In this document: positions 25,523 through 33,879 of the stretch, in pieces | Numbering within the stretch: position 1 is the stretch's first letter | Layout of the letters: the number at the start of each line of letters is the position of its first letter | DNA from: Terriglobia bacterium | Lineage (GTDB): Bacteria > Acidobacteriota > Terriglobia > Acidiferrales > UBA7541 | DNA length: 47,001 nt | Assembly (NCBI GenBank): GCA_020073375.1 | Contig: JAIQFG010000029.1 | Coordinates: forward strand, 1-47,001 | Direction: 5' to 3' | Translations under genes and position numbers: made by a program | The notes under the pieces: generated by a model | Told to the model about the DNA's origin: nothing | Database searches by the model: none | The model's input: only the letters and a program-made list of their open reading frames with translations

Positions 25523-26500
25523 ATGAGCGAGAGCGTCCCCTCCACGACCACACCCTCTGCCCCGGCCGGCAAAAAGGCCAAGCCGTGGCAGCGGCTCCTG
25601 CCGTTTCTCATTACGGCAGCCTGCTTCGCCTATCTTTACAGCCGCCTCAACAGTGCCGCCACGCGGGAAGGCAGCGGGCTGGTCGCCTATCTCGCAAAAA
25701 GCTTCGAGAACGTCAGCTGGACTCATTGGCTTGCCCTGATGATTCCGTACTGTTTCCTTTACCTGCTGATCGACAGCCTGGTGGTTTGGGCCGTGATTAA
25801 CTGGTTCAACGCAAAAATCCGCTACGCGGATATCCTGCCCATTCGGGCCAGCGCCTACATTCTCTCTTTGGTGAATGAGCAAGTCAGCAAAGGCGCCATC
25901 GCGCTCTATCTGAACCGTCGCGACGGCGTGCCCGGCTGGGAGATCGGCTCCAGCATGCTCTTTCTGATGTTTTGCGAGTATTACAGCCTGATGTTGTGGG
26001 CGTCCATCGGCGTGATCCTGCGGTGGAGCCAAATTCAGGAAGTATTTCATGTAATCCCCTGGATCGCCTTGGGCTCCCTGGTCTTCTTTGTGTTTTTTCA
26101 TCTGTTTTTCAGCGGAAAAATCGGTTCGGGAACAGCTTTGCGCGAGCGCCAGATTTTCCGCGCGTTTCGGCTGGCTAAAGTTTGGCACTACGCAGCGGTG
26201 ATCGTCATGCGCGCGCCGCTGGTGATCGCCGGCGTGATTGTATACACACTGGCGCTCAGGCTGTTTGGTGGCACCGTCGGCTTTGGCGAAATGCTGGGAT
26301 ATTTGCCGGTAATTTTCTTTGGAGCGGCCATGCCGGGACCGATGCATTCGGTCGCGATCCTGTTTTGGGTTCTGCTCTATCCGGACAGGCCCGGACAAAT
26401 GACGGCATTCGGGTTCGTCATGCACAATTTCTTTATCTTCTTTAATGCCGGAGTCGGCCTGCTATTTCTCCGGCGGGCCAGCCGGGAGATGTTCGGTTAG
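25523..26500 (+). CDS. Polytopic membrane protein, resembling lysylphosphatidylglycerol synthase TM region
   Basis: This 325-aa integral membrane protein has about seven to eight hydrophobic helices (for example LLPFLITAACFAYLYS, WLALMIPYCFLYLLIDSLVVW, IALGSLVFFVFFHLFF). The conserved-looking cytosolic loop RASAYILSLVNEQVSKGAIA matches the Ser-x3-Asn/Gln region of the LPG_synthase_TM/AglD family. Members of that family flip or transfer charged lipids or glycosyl chains. No C-terminal aminoacyl-transferase domain is attached, so aminoacyl-lipid synthesis is not implied. The ribosome binding site AAGGA lies 6-7 nt before the ATG. It overlaps the convergent CDP-alcohol phosphotransferase gene by 39 bp at its 3' end. 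Confidence 0.7.
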   Translation: MSESVPSTTTPSAPAGKKAKPWQRLLPFLITAACFAYLYSRLNSAATREGSGLVAYLAKSFENVSWTHWLALMIPYCFLYLLIDSLVVWAVINWFNAKIRYADILPIRASAYILSLVNEQVSKGAIALYLNRRDGVPGWEIGSSMLFLMFCEYYSLMLWASIGVILRWSQIQEVFHVIPWIALGSLVFFVFFHLFFSGKIGSGTALRERQIFRAFRLAKVWHYAAVIVMRAPLVIAGVIVYTLALRLFGGTVGFGEMLGYLPVIFFGAAMPGPMHSVAILFWVLLYPDRPGQMTAFGFVMHNFFIFFNAGVGLLFLRRASREMFG

Positions 26501-27007
26501 TCTGCTGTGCCTCAGCCGCTGGCCCATCGATACCAGCGTGCTCCCCACCAGCGCCCAGACCAACACCGTAAGCAAGGGCTGGAGAAACCGCGCGCCCAGG
26601 CGAATGATAATTTCCATGCATGTCGGAACGAAGTACAGCATCCCGTTATAGCGCCCCAACTTGCTCCCGCGCAGCCTGGAGTGGCGGTGAATCCAATACG
26701 AATCGATGACGTATTGCGAAAATGCCGCGACAATCACGACGGGCAGAATCCACGGAAACACTCCGCGAACCGCGCCAGCAAACAGGCCGCTGGTGACGAA
26801 GAGAAAATCGGCCGTGTGATCGAACGTCCCGCTGAGCGCGGTGACCGAATTTCTGCGGCGTGCAACGGGCCCGTCCAGGAAATCCGTAAGCAGCGCCACC
26901 ACCCAAATAATCAGAGCGAAAACCGCGGAGCGCACGTCTCCGCTGGCCATGAAGAATGCAAATGGAACAACAAGAAGGAAACGAATCGCCGTCAGCGCGT
27001 TAGCCAT
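26462..27007 (-). CDS. CDP-alcohol phosphatidyltransferase family protein
   Basis: This 181-aa membrane enzyme belongs to a family that links a CDP-activated lipid or alcohol to a second alcohol, as in phospholipid synthesis. The catalytic motif begins DFLDGPVAR and continues to SGTFDHTADF, giving all four Asp residues (DxxDGxxAR...DxxxD). The second motif glycine appears replaced by Ser if the usual spacing is kept. The hydrophobic helices (IRFLLVVPFAFFMA, VFALIIWVVALL, FPWILPVVIVAAF) match the family. Its product is not predictable. It is convergent with, and overlaps by 39 bp, the LPG-synthase-like gene; neighbouring anchored-family copies lie on either side. Confidence 0.88.
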   Translation of the reverse strand: MANALTAIRFLLVVPFAFFMASGDVRSAVFALIIWVVALLTDFLDGPVARRRNSVTALSGTFDHTADFLFVTSGLFAGAVRGVFPWILPVVIVAAFSQYVIDSYWIHRHSRLRGSKLGRYNGMLYFVPTCMEIIIRLGARFLQPLLTVLVWALVGSTLVSMGQRLRHSRLTEHLPAGPPEK

Positions 27008-27249
27008 CAGCGGTCCAGCGGATGGTGCACTTGGTCCGAAATAAGTTTGCAGGCCATCTTTTTCATTGTCGCATATAGTTGGCGCGTGGCGATGTCCATC
27101 ACGCCATTCGCCGGCGGGCCGGTTTCTGAAAGCGCCGATTCCCGGCCGGCCCGGGGAGCAAGAACTTCCGCGCCAGAGTTCCCAATTTAGTCGTATAGTT
27201 GGCGGGAAAGAAATCCCGGCATCTCACGTGCAACTTTAAGGAGCCAGCT

Positions 27250-27744
27250 ATGAAAACGCTATTAAATGTTGTAGGAACCATAGTGATTTGCATGGTCTTG
27301 CTGCTGGTGACGCTGCGCTTCACCGGCTTGAATCCTCATGGCGATACGCCCGGCCCCGGCAGTTATCCCGGTTTATGGCTCAGCGGGAATGTGGTGACAA
27401 CTCCGGTTGCCGACTGGTCGTTCACGGACCACGTTCAAACCGTAAAACTTCAGACCAACTCCTGGTATATGATTCCCCACTCCGTAACCATCTGGTGCAT
27501 CGCCTACAATGGCCAGCTTTATGTGGCTACTTCCGGCGCTGCAACCAGATCGTGGCCTCGCAATGTGGCCCGCGACCCGCATGTTCGTCTGAAAGTTGGC
27601 AATGATTTGTACGATCGTACTTTGTCGGTGGTCACTGATTCCGCCGAAAAAGAAGGCGTGCTTCAGGCCAGAGCGAAAAAATATTCTCAGAAGTACCCGC
27701 CGGTGAATCAAACCTTTACCGTATATCACGTGATGCCGAGCTAG
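27250..27744 (+). CDS. Membrane-anchored protein of an unnamed four-member family (copy 3)
   Basis: This 164-aa protein begins at ATG 27250 with AAGGAG upstream; the in-frame ATG at 27199 has no comparable site. It has one transmembrane helix (TIVICMVLLLVTLRF), then TGLNP. The soluble part reads PGLWLSGNVVTTPVADWSF, IPHSVTIWCIAYNGQLYVA, ARDPHVRLKVGNDLYDRT and VTDSAE, ending near VYHVMPS. The ordered domain and motif spacing match copies 2 and 4 more closely than copy 1. The gene stands alone, after the CDP-alcohol phosphotransferase gene with divergent orientation and about 240 bp between them. Upstream, CATATAGTTGGCGCG (about 27070) and CGTATAGTTGGCGGG (about 27191) form a near-direct repeat. 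Confidence 0.85.
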   Translation: MKTLLNVVGTIVICMVLLLVTLRFTGLNPHGDTPGPGSYPGLWLSGNVVTTPVADWSFTDHVQTVKLQTNSWYMIPHSVTIWCIAYNGQLYVATSGAATRSWPRNVARDPHVRLKVGNDLYDRTLSVVTDSAEKEGVLQARAKKYSQKYPPVNQTFTVYHVMPS

Positions 27745-28033
27745 TTGCATACTGGATCTTTGATGGCGATGATGGAGATCGGCGAGGTGTTGGTCTTTAC
27801 CCGGTTCATGACGGATTTCATGTCCCGCTGGATTCCAATGGCTCGCATGCGAGGGCGGCGGGTCGCCTCTGATTGCTCAGAACGGCCAGTAATGGAAAAC
27901 CCGGCTACCCTTATTGTGTGCATTGGCCGACTTATGTTGCGGATCGCAGATTTGTGATCCAAAAGCGGCAGCAAATGGCGAACGCCGACTCGATGCAGAC
28001 AGCTCTCAAAACGCGTCGGTCCTCCAATGAATG

Positions 28034-28795
28034 TTAGTTAATTGCGAAGCAGTAGAAAAGCCCGGCGCCCCCGGTGCTTTCCAGATCGGTCTGGCTGCAT
28101 CCTTTTGTGGCGTTCGACGAATTCCAGGAGGAGCCATTGCCGATTCGATCGGAATGGCCCACCTGCGCGGATCCCGTTGAGCTGCTGGACCAGTTGTTGC
28201 AAGTATGGTCGGCGTTATCCGTGTAAGCGCGGCCGTCCCACTTCGATCCCGTTAGAATTTCGTGCTGAATCGGCGGCGTGTCGCCCATGCCGTGAATGAC
28301 CTGTCCATGCTCGTTGCGTGTGGACTGCTTGAATAGATTGCTGCCGCGCTGCGCCTGCACAAGCGTGTCTCCGTGAAGTTCGCCAAGATCCGCCGAAATG
28401 ATGGCGTTTTGCGGCGGCCCCAGTTGCGCGAACGACCAGTTGAACCAAGGCCCGGTGCCGATACGGTCACGCGCGTTGACGGCGGGCTGTCCGGGATGAG
28501 CCTGGGTGCTGAGATAGGCATGCCAGGTGTGACCCCCCGAGCCAACCGCCGCGGCCAGCGCCTGGCAATGCGCGTCGGCACCCGCAAGTCCGCCAAGGTC
28601 TCCGCCTTTACCGAGACCAACGCTGGTCACGAAAAAGGTCATGCGAGCCGGAGTCGGCGTCGGGCTGCCGGGGGGCGGAGCGATACCCTGAGTATTCGGC
28701 GCGTTCTGTTGCGCCAGCGTCAGGCAAGCGGACAGCATCAAAGTACACAAGACGACAACGTAAGCATGTGGCCTGGTCATGAGCTTGTCCGCCAT
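28034..28795 (-). CDS. Secreted C-type-lectin/endostatin-like protein, copy 2 of tandem pair
   Basis: This is a 253-aa secreted protein. After a signal peptide (YVVVLCTLMLSACLTLAQ) it has a Pro-rich linker and a globular domain: MTFFVTSVGLGKGGDLGGLA, GADAHCQALA, TWHAYLSTQ, NARDRIGTGPW, ADLGELHGD, EILTGSKWDGRA, DHTCNNWSSSS, and a terminal GCSQTDLESTGGAGLFYCFA. The four Cys (HC, TC, GC, YC) would form two disulfides as in C-type-lectin-like folds; it resembles DUF1554/endostatin-like secreted proteins. The ligand is unknown. It is 43% or so alike by eye to the upstream gene, and its ATG at 28795 is one base after that gene's stop (TAGaATG), so they are probably translationally coupled. A second ATG at 28780 would also retain the signal peptide. 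Confidence 0.8.
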   Translation of the reverse strand: MADKLMTRPHAYVVVLCTLMLSACLTLAQQNAPNTQGIAPPPGSPTPTPARMTFFVTSVGLGKGGDLGGLAGADAHCQALAAAVGSGGHTWHAYLSTQAHPGQPAVNARDRIGTGPWFNWSFAQLGPPQNAIISADLGELHGDTLVQAQRGSNLFKQSTRNEHGQVIHGMGDTPPIQHEILTGSKWDGRAYTDNADHTCNNWSSSSTGSAQVGHSDRIGNGSSWNSSNATKGCSQTDLESTGGAGLFYCFAIN

Positions 28796-28796
28796 T

Positions 28797-29600
28797 CTAG
28801 TTAATCGCGAAGCAGTAGAACAGGCCTTGGCCGTGGGTTTTCGGCAAATCCGTCTGGGCACAGCCGCGCGTTCCGTGAGCGGAGTTCCAGGAACCGCTGC
28901 CGCCGCCATTGCGGTCGGGAAAACCGATCTGGGCGTTGGGTCTTCCATCGGCGGCATTCAGGTTTCCGTTCGACGCTCCAGGTGCCGGGCTCTTGTTGCT
29001 GGTCCAGTTATCGCAGGTGTGATCGAGGCCATCGGTGAACGCGGTGCCATCGGTCTGAGTACCGGTGAGCATTTCGTGCCGAGTCGAAAACCGGGTGGTT
29101 TTGGCGTAATCCCAGTCGGTGTCGCGCGGATCGGAATAGTCATACAGACCCGGCACGATCTGGCCTTTTTCGGTCAACCCGGTGAGCTTATTCAGATTAT
29201 TTCCCTGATGCGCCAGTTCCATCGTATCGCCGTGCAGGTGCGCGAGATCCTGCGCGATCATTTCGCCTCTGAAGTTGTACCAGGGGCCTTTGCCGATGCG
29301 GTCGCGCGCGTTCACTGCCGGCTGGCCGGGCCGCGCCTGCGTGCTCAAGTAAGCGTGCCAGGTGCGATTTCCGGCTCCTGTGGCCGTCGCGAGCGCCTGG
29401 CAATGTGCATCGGCGCCGGCTAGCCCGCCGAGATTGCCGCCGTCGCCGATGGGTTCGCTCGTCACGAAAAAATTCATCATCGCAGAAGGCTTCTCGCCCC
29501 GCGGATACTCCCCCGGCCTTTGGACCTGCGCCAGCAACAGACAGGACGACAGCAAAACGACGCAAAATAACACCACCGCTGAAGATTTGATTTTGGGCAT
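28797..29600 (-). CDS. Secreted C-type-lectin/endostatin-like protein, copy 1 of tandem pair
   Basis: This 267-aa protein has a signal peptide (VVLFCVVLLSSCLLLAQ) and the same globular domain as its downstream partner: MNFFVTSEPIGDGGNLGGLA, GADAHCQALA, TWHAYLSTQARPGQPAVNAR, DRIGKGPW, AHLHGD, EMLTGTQTDGTAF, DHTCDNWTSN and GCAQTDL...GLFYCFAIN. Four conserved Cys match copy 2. It carries an extra segment (VPGLYDYSDPRDTDWDYAKT) before the EMLTG strand. It is the first gene of the pair. Three tandem 34-bp hairpin repeats end directly at its Shine-Dalgarno site (AAGGGA), so they would be part of the 5' untranslated region. Confidence 0.82.
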   Translation of the reverse strand: MPKIKSSAVVLFCVVLLSSCLLLAQVQRPGEYPRGEKPSAMMNFFVTSEPIGDGGNLGGLAGADAHCQALATATGAGNRTWHAYLSTQARPGQPAVNARDRIGKGPWYNFRGEMIAQDLAHLHGDTMELAHQGNNLNKLTGLTEKGQIVPGLYDYSDPRDTDWDYAKTTRFSTRHEMLTGTQTDGTAFTDGLDHTCDNWTSNKSPAPGASNGNLNAADGRPNAQIGFPDRNGGGSGSWNSAHGTRGCAQTDLPKTHGQGLFYCFAIN

Positions 29601-29609
29601 AGTGTCCCT

Positions 29610-29711
29610 TATTAGGGCGGGCTGTAAGTACAGCCCGCACCCGTATTAGAGCGGGCTGCAAGTACAGCCCGCACCCGTATTAGAGCGGGCTGCAAGTACA
29701 GGCCGCACCCG
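29610..29711. repeat. Three tandem 34-bp hairpin repeats upstream of lectin-like gene pair
   Basis: Three contiguous units (29610-29643, 29644-29677, 29678-29711) share TATTAGAGCGGGCTGCAAGT followed by ACAGCCCGCACCCG. Each holds an inverted repeat GCGGGCTG/CAGCCCGC around a 6-base loop. Unit 1 extends the stem by one pair (T for C change); unit 3 breaks one pair (a G for C change at the fifth stem base). On the minus strand they form three successive hairpins just before the ribosome binding site of the gene at 29600. They could be a regulatory leader, a REP-like element or a relic of slippage. Confidence 0.8.
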
Positions 29712-30004
29712 CAGAAAATCGACAGCACGGTAACACGGAAGGCCAGCGCGGGCAATCGCTCTCGCGCGCGGGGCGATAGGCTCTGGCGCCTGTTGGGCTT
29801 CATCGTCCAGACACCCAGCCCCAGGTCCCGATAAGTTTTCATCTGAGAAACCGGCCCAGCACTCACCGTTCTTTCCGCAGCCGTCAGTACGGCGCAGAAG
29901 TGATTTTCGGTCATCCGCTTGCATCCGTTGACTCTAACGAGGTGGGCGCATATGCTTTCCATGAATACAGGTCCTAATGGGAAGTGCTTACCAGAGGCGT
30001 GATC

Positions 30005-31231
30005 ATGCCCATTGTAGCGAATCCCGGCCATGTGGATGCCGCGCTTGAGCGCGGATTAGACGGTCGGGGTGTCTCCCGCGAAGATGCGCTTTCGTTTATG
30101 CGCGACGCACCGTTAGGGGCCTTGCTCCATACGGCCGCCGCGGTTCGAGATCGCTTCAAGGGCCGTTCGGTCAGCTACTCCAGAAAAGTTTTCATTCCGC
30201 TCACCCACCTGTGCCGCGACTATTGCGGCTATTGCACGTTTCGGGCCGATCCCCAGGTCGGCGTGCGGCCCTACATGACTCCCGACGAAGTGCTGGCGGT
30301 GGCCGAGGCAGGCCGCCGCGCGGGATGCAAAGAAGCCTTGTTCAGCCTTGGCGATCAACCCGAGCGGATATTTCCGGAAGCAAAAGAGTTCCTGCAAACG
30401 CTTGGCTTCGATACAACTCTCGAATACCTTGCGGCCATGAGCGAGCTGGTACTAACGAAAACCGGTTTACTCCCTCATTCCAATCCCGGCCTGATGGGCG
30501 AGAAGGACCTTCGCCGCCTGCGCGAAACCAATGTTAGCGTGGGCCTGATGCTGGAGAGCGCGAGTCCAAGGCTGGGTCGCCCCGGCGAAGCGCACTGGAA
30601 AGCGCCGGACAAAGTTCCTGCGCTTCGCCTCCGAACCATCGAGACCGCGGGGCAATTGTCCATGGCCTTCACCACAGGCATCCTGATCGGGATCGGCGAG
30701 ACCGCCGAGGAACGGGTGGATGCGCTGCTGGCGATTGGCGCAGCCTATCGGAAGCACGGTCACATTCAGGAAGTGATCGTGCAACCGTTTCGCGCCAAGC
30801 CGGACATTCGCATGGCTCTTGCGCCGGAACCTTCCAACGAGGATTTGCTGCGCACGATTGCAGTCGCGCGCCTGATTCTCGGCGGTGAGATGAATCTTCA
30901 ATCCCCGCCCAATCTGCTCTCGCAGGATTATCCCGATCTGCTGAAAGCCGGTATCAATGACTGGGGCGGGATTTCTCCCGTGACCAAGGATTTCATCAAC
31001 CCGGAAGCGGTGTGGCCGCAGATTTCTTCGCTGGCGGAGAGAACCGCCAAGGCCGGGTTCGTCCTGCGCGAACGCCTGGCAATCTATCCTGAATTCATGC
31101 CAGGACCTGAATTTACTCCGGCGCCTGAGTCTTCTTCACGCCCGGATTTCATACACGAACGCCTCCGGCCCTATGTCCGAAAGCTCCAGGGCGGGGACGG
31201 CTATGCCCGCGGGGAGAGTGACCCATGTTGA
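30005..31231 (+). CDS. cofG: FO synthase subunit CofG (radical SAM)
   Basis: This 408-aa radical SAM enzyme is one half of FO synthase, which makes the deazaflavin FO (7,8-didemethyl-8-hydroxy-5-deazariboflavin), the chromophore of coenzyme F420 and of photolyase antennae. The iron-sulfur motif Cys70-x3-Cys74-x2-Cys77 reads LCRDYCGYCTF. Further CofG marks are YMTPDEVLAVAEAGRRAGCKEALFSLGD, LLPHSNPGLM and the LQSPPNLLSQDY stretch. The start ATG at 30005 has GAGG 7 nt upstream; a GTG at 29984 is the alternative. A Pro-rich tail follows residue about 365. It overlaps cofH by 7 bp, so the two are translationally coupled. The later F420 steps (CofC/CofD/CofE) are not in this window. Confidence 0.97.
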   Translation: MPIVANPGHVDAALERGLDGRGVSREDALSFMRDAPLGALLHTAAAVRDRFKGRSVSYSRKVFIPLTHLCRDYCGYCTFRADPQVGVRPYMTPDEVLAVAEAGRRAGCKEALFSLGDQPERIFPEAKEFLQTLGFDTTLEYLAAMSELVLTKTGLLPHSNPGLMGEKDLRRLRETNVSVGLMLESASPRLGRPGEAHWKAPDKVPALRLRTIETAGQLSMAFTTGILIGIGETAEERVDALLAIGAAYRKHGHIQEVIVQPFRAKPDIRMALAPEPSNEDLLRTIAVARLILGGEMNLQSPPNLLSQDYPDLLKAGINDWGGISPVTKDFINPEAVWPQISSLAERTAKAGFVLRERLAIYPEFMPGPEFTPAPESSSRPDFIHERLRPYVRKLQGGDGYARGESDPC

Positions 31232-32478
31232 AATCTGTGACATCCAAATGGAAAGAAATTCCCCTGGATCGAGCGCTGGCAGCAGCCAGCCGAAGCGTCG
31301 CCGGCGCGCTGGAAAAAGTCCTCGCAGGAAACGACTTGAGCTTCGACGAGGGTATGGCCCTGGCCACGGTCGAGGGAAATGACCTTCTCGCATTGGTGAA
31401 AGTCGCGGACGAACTGCGCCGGCAAACCGTGGGCGATCGCATCACCTACGTGGTGAACCGCAACTTAAATTTCACCAACGTTTGCATCGTCGGCTGCGCC
31501 TTTTGCGGGTTCAGCCGGGGACCCGAATCGCCGGACGCGTATTTTCAATCCACCGACAAGCTGATTGCCAAGTCGCTCGAGGCGGTCGAGCGTGGCGCCA
31601 CCGAAGTGTGCATTCAAGGCGGCCTGCCGAAAGACCTTGACGGTTTTTACTACGTGGAACTTCTTCGCGCCATCAAGGCGCGATTGCCCCAGCTTCATGT
31701 GCACGCCTATTCGCCCATGGAAATCATGTATGGCATTGAAAAGACGCACATGCCGCTGCGCGAGTACCTGCTCATGCTGAAAGAAGCCGGCTTGGGCAGC
31801 ATTCCGGGCACGGCCGCGGAAATTCTCGACGACGATGTACGCAGATCCCTGAGTCCCAATAAATTGAAAGTTCGGCAGTGGATCGACGTGATTCGCACCG
31901 CTCACAGCCTCGGCATTCCCTCGACCTCCACAATGATGTACGGCCACACCGAACTGCCCGAGCATTGGGTAAGGCATCTGCTTCTGCTTCGCGAAATTCA
32001 AAAGGAAACTCGCGGGTTCACCGAATTTGTTCCGCTGGGATTTATCCATTCCCAAACCAAACTTTTCCAGAGCGGAACCGCCCGCGCGGGACGTTCGGAC
32101 CACGAAGATTTAATCGTTCACGCGCTCGGCCGCGTGCTTCTCCACGGATACATCCCCAATATTCAAGTCTCCTGGGTCAAGCTTGGTTTTGAGCAATCCC
32201 TGGCTTGCCTCGAAGCGGGGGCAAACGATTTCGGCGGCACTCTGATGGAAGAAAGCATCTCGAAGATGGCCGGAGCGAAGTTCGGCGAGTACGTCGCTCC
32301 CGGCGAATTTCGCGCCTTGATCCGAACCATTGGACGGATCCCCGCCGAACGCTCCACGACTTATGGAATTCGCAAAATGTTTGAGCATCCGGATGCCGAG
32401 GAGCGCCTGCCGCTGGAACCGATGCCGGTGCTGGCCCCTGCCGCAAATCACGCGCCGGTGACTGCAACAGGCTACTGA
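31225..32478 (+). CDS. cofH: FO synthase subunit CofH (radical SAM)
   Basis: This 417-aa radical SAM protein is the second half of FO synthase; it makes 5-amino-5-(4-hydroxybenzyl)-6-(D-ribitylimino)-5,6-dihydrouracil from tyrosine and the riboflavin intermediate, which CofG then closes to FO. The cluster motif is Cys87-x3-Cys91-x2-Cys94 (VCIVGCAFCGF). Family marks are VNRNLNFTNVC, CIQGGLPKDLDG and SWVKLGFEQSL, and the C-terminal part has GGTLMEESIS as in CofH/MqnE relatives. MqnE and MqnC are the close alternatives, but the adjacency to cofG settles it. It overlaps cofG by 7 bp. Confidence 0.97.
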   Translation: MLKSVTSKWKEIPLDRALAAASRSVAGALEKVLAGNDLSFDEGMALATVEGNDLLALVKVADELRRQTVGDRITYVVNRNLNFTNVCIVGCAFCGFSRGPESPDAYFQSTDKLIAKSLEAVERGATEVCIQGGLPKDLDGFYYVELLRAIKARLPQLHVHAYSPMEIMYGIEKTHMPLREYLLMLKEAGLGSIPGTAAEILDDDVRRSLSPNKLKVRQWIDVIRTAHSLGIPSTSTMMYGHTELPEHWVRHLLLLREIQKETRGFTEFVPLGFIHSQTKLFQSGTARAGRSDHEDLIVHALGRVLLHGYIPNIQVSWVKLGFEQSLACLEAGANDFGGTLMEESISKMAGAKFGEYVAPGEFRALIRTIGRIPAERSTTYGIRKMFEHPDAEERLPLEPMPVLAPAANHAPVTATGY

Positions 32479-32702
32479 TCCCCGGCCTGCAAAGCCTCAA
32501 CGACGATGCGGAGTCCTCCTCGAAAGCATGGGCGGCTTTCCGACAACCCCTTTTCTCAGGTGGGATTGTTTAACGAAGTTCATTGACGCGCGAGCCTGCC
32601 GCCAATATTTCTCGTTCTGCAACTGTGAATCACGACGCCTTGCCAATGGCGGCCGCGCAATTGTAGGATTGTGGCCGCCACTACACGGGAAAGAGGGTCG
32701 CT

Positions 32703-33815
32703 ATGTCGCTCATTGCAATTAAAAGCAAGAGATGGATCATCGGGGCCGTTGCCATTGCCTCGCTTGCAGTCTTTTTCACCGCAGGTGCCTGGGCGCAATT
32801 TCAAGGGGACGGCCAGGGTGTAACACCTCGAGGGCGGTGGTTGAAGGGTGCAAGCTTCCCGGAACCTGAGGAAGAGCTCTACGGCATCACGGTCAAAGGC
32901 AAGATGTATGTCCTTGGTGGATTCGGCCTTAATCCGTTCGGAAAGCCGCCCGGATTGGTGTTTGAATACGACCCCGCCACCGACAAATGGGCGAAGAAGA
33001 AGAATATGCCCCTGCCTGTTCACCACCAGGCAATGGCCGAGTACAACGGCAAGATTTATATGTTCGGCGGCTATTTGTATTATCCCCCGGCCGGCCAGCA
33101 GGGACAGGGCTGGCAGCCGGTTGACAATTCGTGGGAATTCGATCCGGCGACCGATACCTGGAAAGAATTAGCGCCCATGCCGGATAAACGTGGCTCGGCA
33201 ATTGCCGAACAGGTAGCCGGCAAGATGTATGTGATCGGCGGCGCAACAATGAATCCTCGATCGGGTGAGCCGGCTGTATTTCCGAATCGGCCGGCGCGCT
33301 CGGTAGGTACAAACGATATGTACGATCCGGCAACCAATACTTGGGAAGCCCGCAGCCCGATGCCCACCGCGAGAAATCACATGTTCTCGGGCACAGTGAA
33401 CGGCAAGATCTACGCGATCGGAGGGCGCATCGGCAGTCCCTTTATTACGGTCGCGACCAACGTTGGCGTTGTGGAGGAGTACGATCCTGCGACAGACCAG
33501 TGGGGCCCGCCAAAAAGACCCATGCCTACTCCACGCAGCGGAGGAGGCTGGGGGGCGTACGGAGGGCGAATCTATGTTGCTGGCGGCGAGGCGCAAACTC
33601 CGCAGATGACCCCGGCGTTCCGGGCACTCGAAGCCTACGAGCCGGCCACCGATACCTGGAGCGTGCTTCCGTCGATGCCGGTTCCGCGCCATGGCGTGGC
33701 CGGTGCATTCATAGGCAATCGCCTCCATCTAGTGAGCGGCAAGGTGACTTCTTCCGGCGCGCCGGACACAAAACTCGAAACCGGAACGCACGACATATTT
33801 GAAGTCACCGATTAA
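32703..33815 (+). CDS. Secreted Kelch-repeat beta-propeller protein
   Basis: This 370-aa secreted protein has a signal peptide (GAVAIASLAVFFTAGAWA) and about six Kelch blades. The repeating signature is two Gly followed by a Tyr and Asp-Pro: KMYVLGGFG, EYDPATDKW, KIYMFGGY, EFDPATDTW, KMYVIGGAT, MYDPATNTWE, KIYAIGGR, EYDPATDQWG, RIYVAGGE, and AYEPATDTWS. Kelch propellers are binding platforms; no active-site residues can be identified. The start ATG at 32703 has GAGGG upstream (7 nt). It lies between cofH and the HAF-repeat gene, all on the plus strand but spaced by 60-220 bp, so shared transcription is not assured. The protein's length is normal for a complete six-bladed Kelch protein. Confidence 0.9.
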   Translation: MSLIAIKSKRWIIGAVAIASLAVFFTAGAWAQFQGDGQGVTPRGRWLKGASFPEPEEELYGITVKGKMYVLGGFGLNPFGKPPGLVFEYDPATDKWAKKKNMPLPVHHQAMAEYNGKIYMFGGYLYYPPAGQQGQGWQPVDNSWEFDPATDTWKELAPMPDKRGSAIAEQVAGKMYVIGGATMNPRSGEPAVFPNRPARSVGTNDMYDPATNTWEARSPMPTARNHMFSGTVNGKIYAIGGRIGSPFITVATNVGVVEEYDPATDQWGPPKRPMPTPRSGGGWGAYGGRIYVAGGEAQTPQMTPAFRALEAYEPATDTWSVLPSMPVPRHGVAGAFIGNRLHLVSGKVTSSGAPDTKLETGTHDIFEVTD

Positions 33816-33879
33816 TTGGATTCACGGCCGCGTCGTTCATTGTTCCGGGCGGACAGGTCAAAGACATACCGGAATAACC

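Noticed and set aside
25493..26425. A 310-codon minus-strand frame opposite the membrane protein gene
   Set aside because: His/Gln-rich antisense sequence without family features; the plus strand encodes clear helices.
27741..27974. A 77-codon minus-strand frame between copy 3 and the lectin-like pair
   Set aside because: No domain, signal peptide or ribosome binding site; composition is like non-coding sequence.
29610..29711. CRISPR array
   Set aside because: The three units are directly contiguous with no spacers and are internally palindromic, so they form a tandem hairpin repeat and not an array.
29712..30004. A minus-strand frame (including MKTYRDLGLGVWTMK) between the repeats and cofG
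   Set aside because: It runs through the hairpin repeats, lacks a ribosome binding site and matches no family; more likely leader or promoter sequence.
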